From positions 1-7,485 of the forward strand of contig JAJZKJ010000101.1 in NCBI GenBank assembly GCA_021804195.1: a stretch of 7,485 nucleotides of DNA. The letters are read 5' to 3'. This DNA comes from Acidobacteriota bacterium (GTDB lineage Bacteria; Planctomycetota; Phycisphaerae; WQYP01; JAJZKJ01). Position 1 is the stretch's first letter. Each line of letters opens with the position of its first letter. Shown in pieces: positions 7,426-7,485 of the stretch. The position numbers and the translations under genes were made by a program. The notes below the pieces were generated by a model that was given only the letters and a program-made list of their open reading frames with translations, was not told the DNA's origin and did not search any database.

Positions 7426-7485
7426 ATGAATCGCAGGAAACTTCCGTTTCCCCAATCGCTCCCGCCCCACCGGCTGCCACCCCCC
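7426..7485 (+). CDS. Possible start of a next gene, cut by the right edge
   Basis: ATG at 7426 opens 20 codons to the window end (MNRRKLPFPQSLPPHRLPPP), 34 bases after the DUF255 stop. An AAGG at 7415-7418 sits 7 bases upstream, a plausible weak ribosome site. The visible peptide is basic and Pro-rich and matches no family I recognise. It may equally be non-coding sequence, because 20 open codons in GC-rich DNA mean little. Confidence 0.3.
   Translation, partial: MNRRKLPFPQSLPPHRLPPP

Noticed and set aside
7436..7451. GGAAAC-TTCC-GTTTCC hairpin as a terminator for the DUF255 gene
   Set aside because: Stem of only 6 bp with no T-run on either strand, and it lies within a possible next reading frame. 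Likely chance.

Overview
The window reads as chromosomal DNA from a Gram-negative, moderately GC-rich bacterium (roughly 60% GC by eye). The evidence is a tripartite RND efflux pump, which needs an inner and an outer membrane, and a Tat-exported periplasmic protein. No marker gene fixes the phylum. The general look (RND pump, COG2132-type copper oxidase, DUF255 protein) would suit Planctomycetota, Acidobacteriota or Verrucomicrobiota, but that is only an impression.

All genes lie on the + strand and are tightly packed, so this is probably one transcript. From 1 to 693 is the 3' part of a periplasmic adaptor (membrane fusion) gene, cut by the left edge. It overlaps by 4 bases (ATGA) the 1017-residue RND permease at 690-3743. 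After 53 bases comes a Tat-dependent multicopper-oxidase-like protein (3797-5377) with a strong Shine-Dalgarno. After a 43-base gap holding a small hairpin comes a DUF255/YyaL-type protein with a thioredoxin-like CHWC motif (5421-7391). The last 94 bases may hold the first 20 codons of another gene.

The adaptor and permease would form two parts of an envelope pump; no TolC-like outer-membrane partner is visible. The permease has a mixed proton-relay signature: AcrB-like Asp-Asp, Arg and Thr, but a CusA-like Glu where AcrB has Lys. The CusA methionine triad does not appear to be conserved, so the substrate is open.

The most notable observation is in the multicopper oxidase. The fold and reading frame are intact, but three of the ten expected copper ligands are replaced: the type-1 Cys by Arg, and two type-3 His by Gln and Pro. 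It is therefore unlikely to work as a classical oxidase and may be a copper-binding or scaffolding pseudo-enzyme. Its signal peptide follows an unusual N-terminal extension of about 64 residues that contains a 19-bp DNA repeat read in two different frames.
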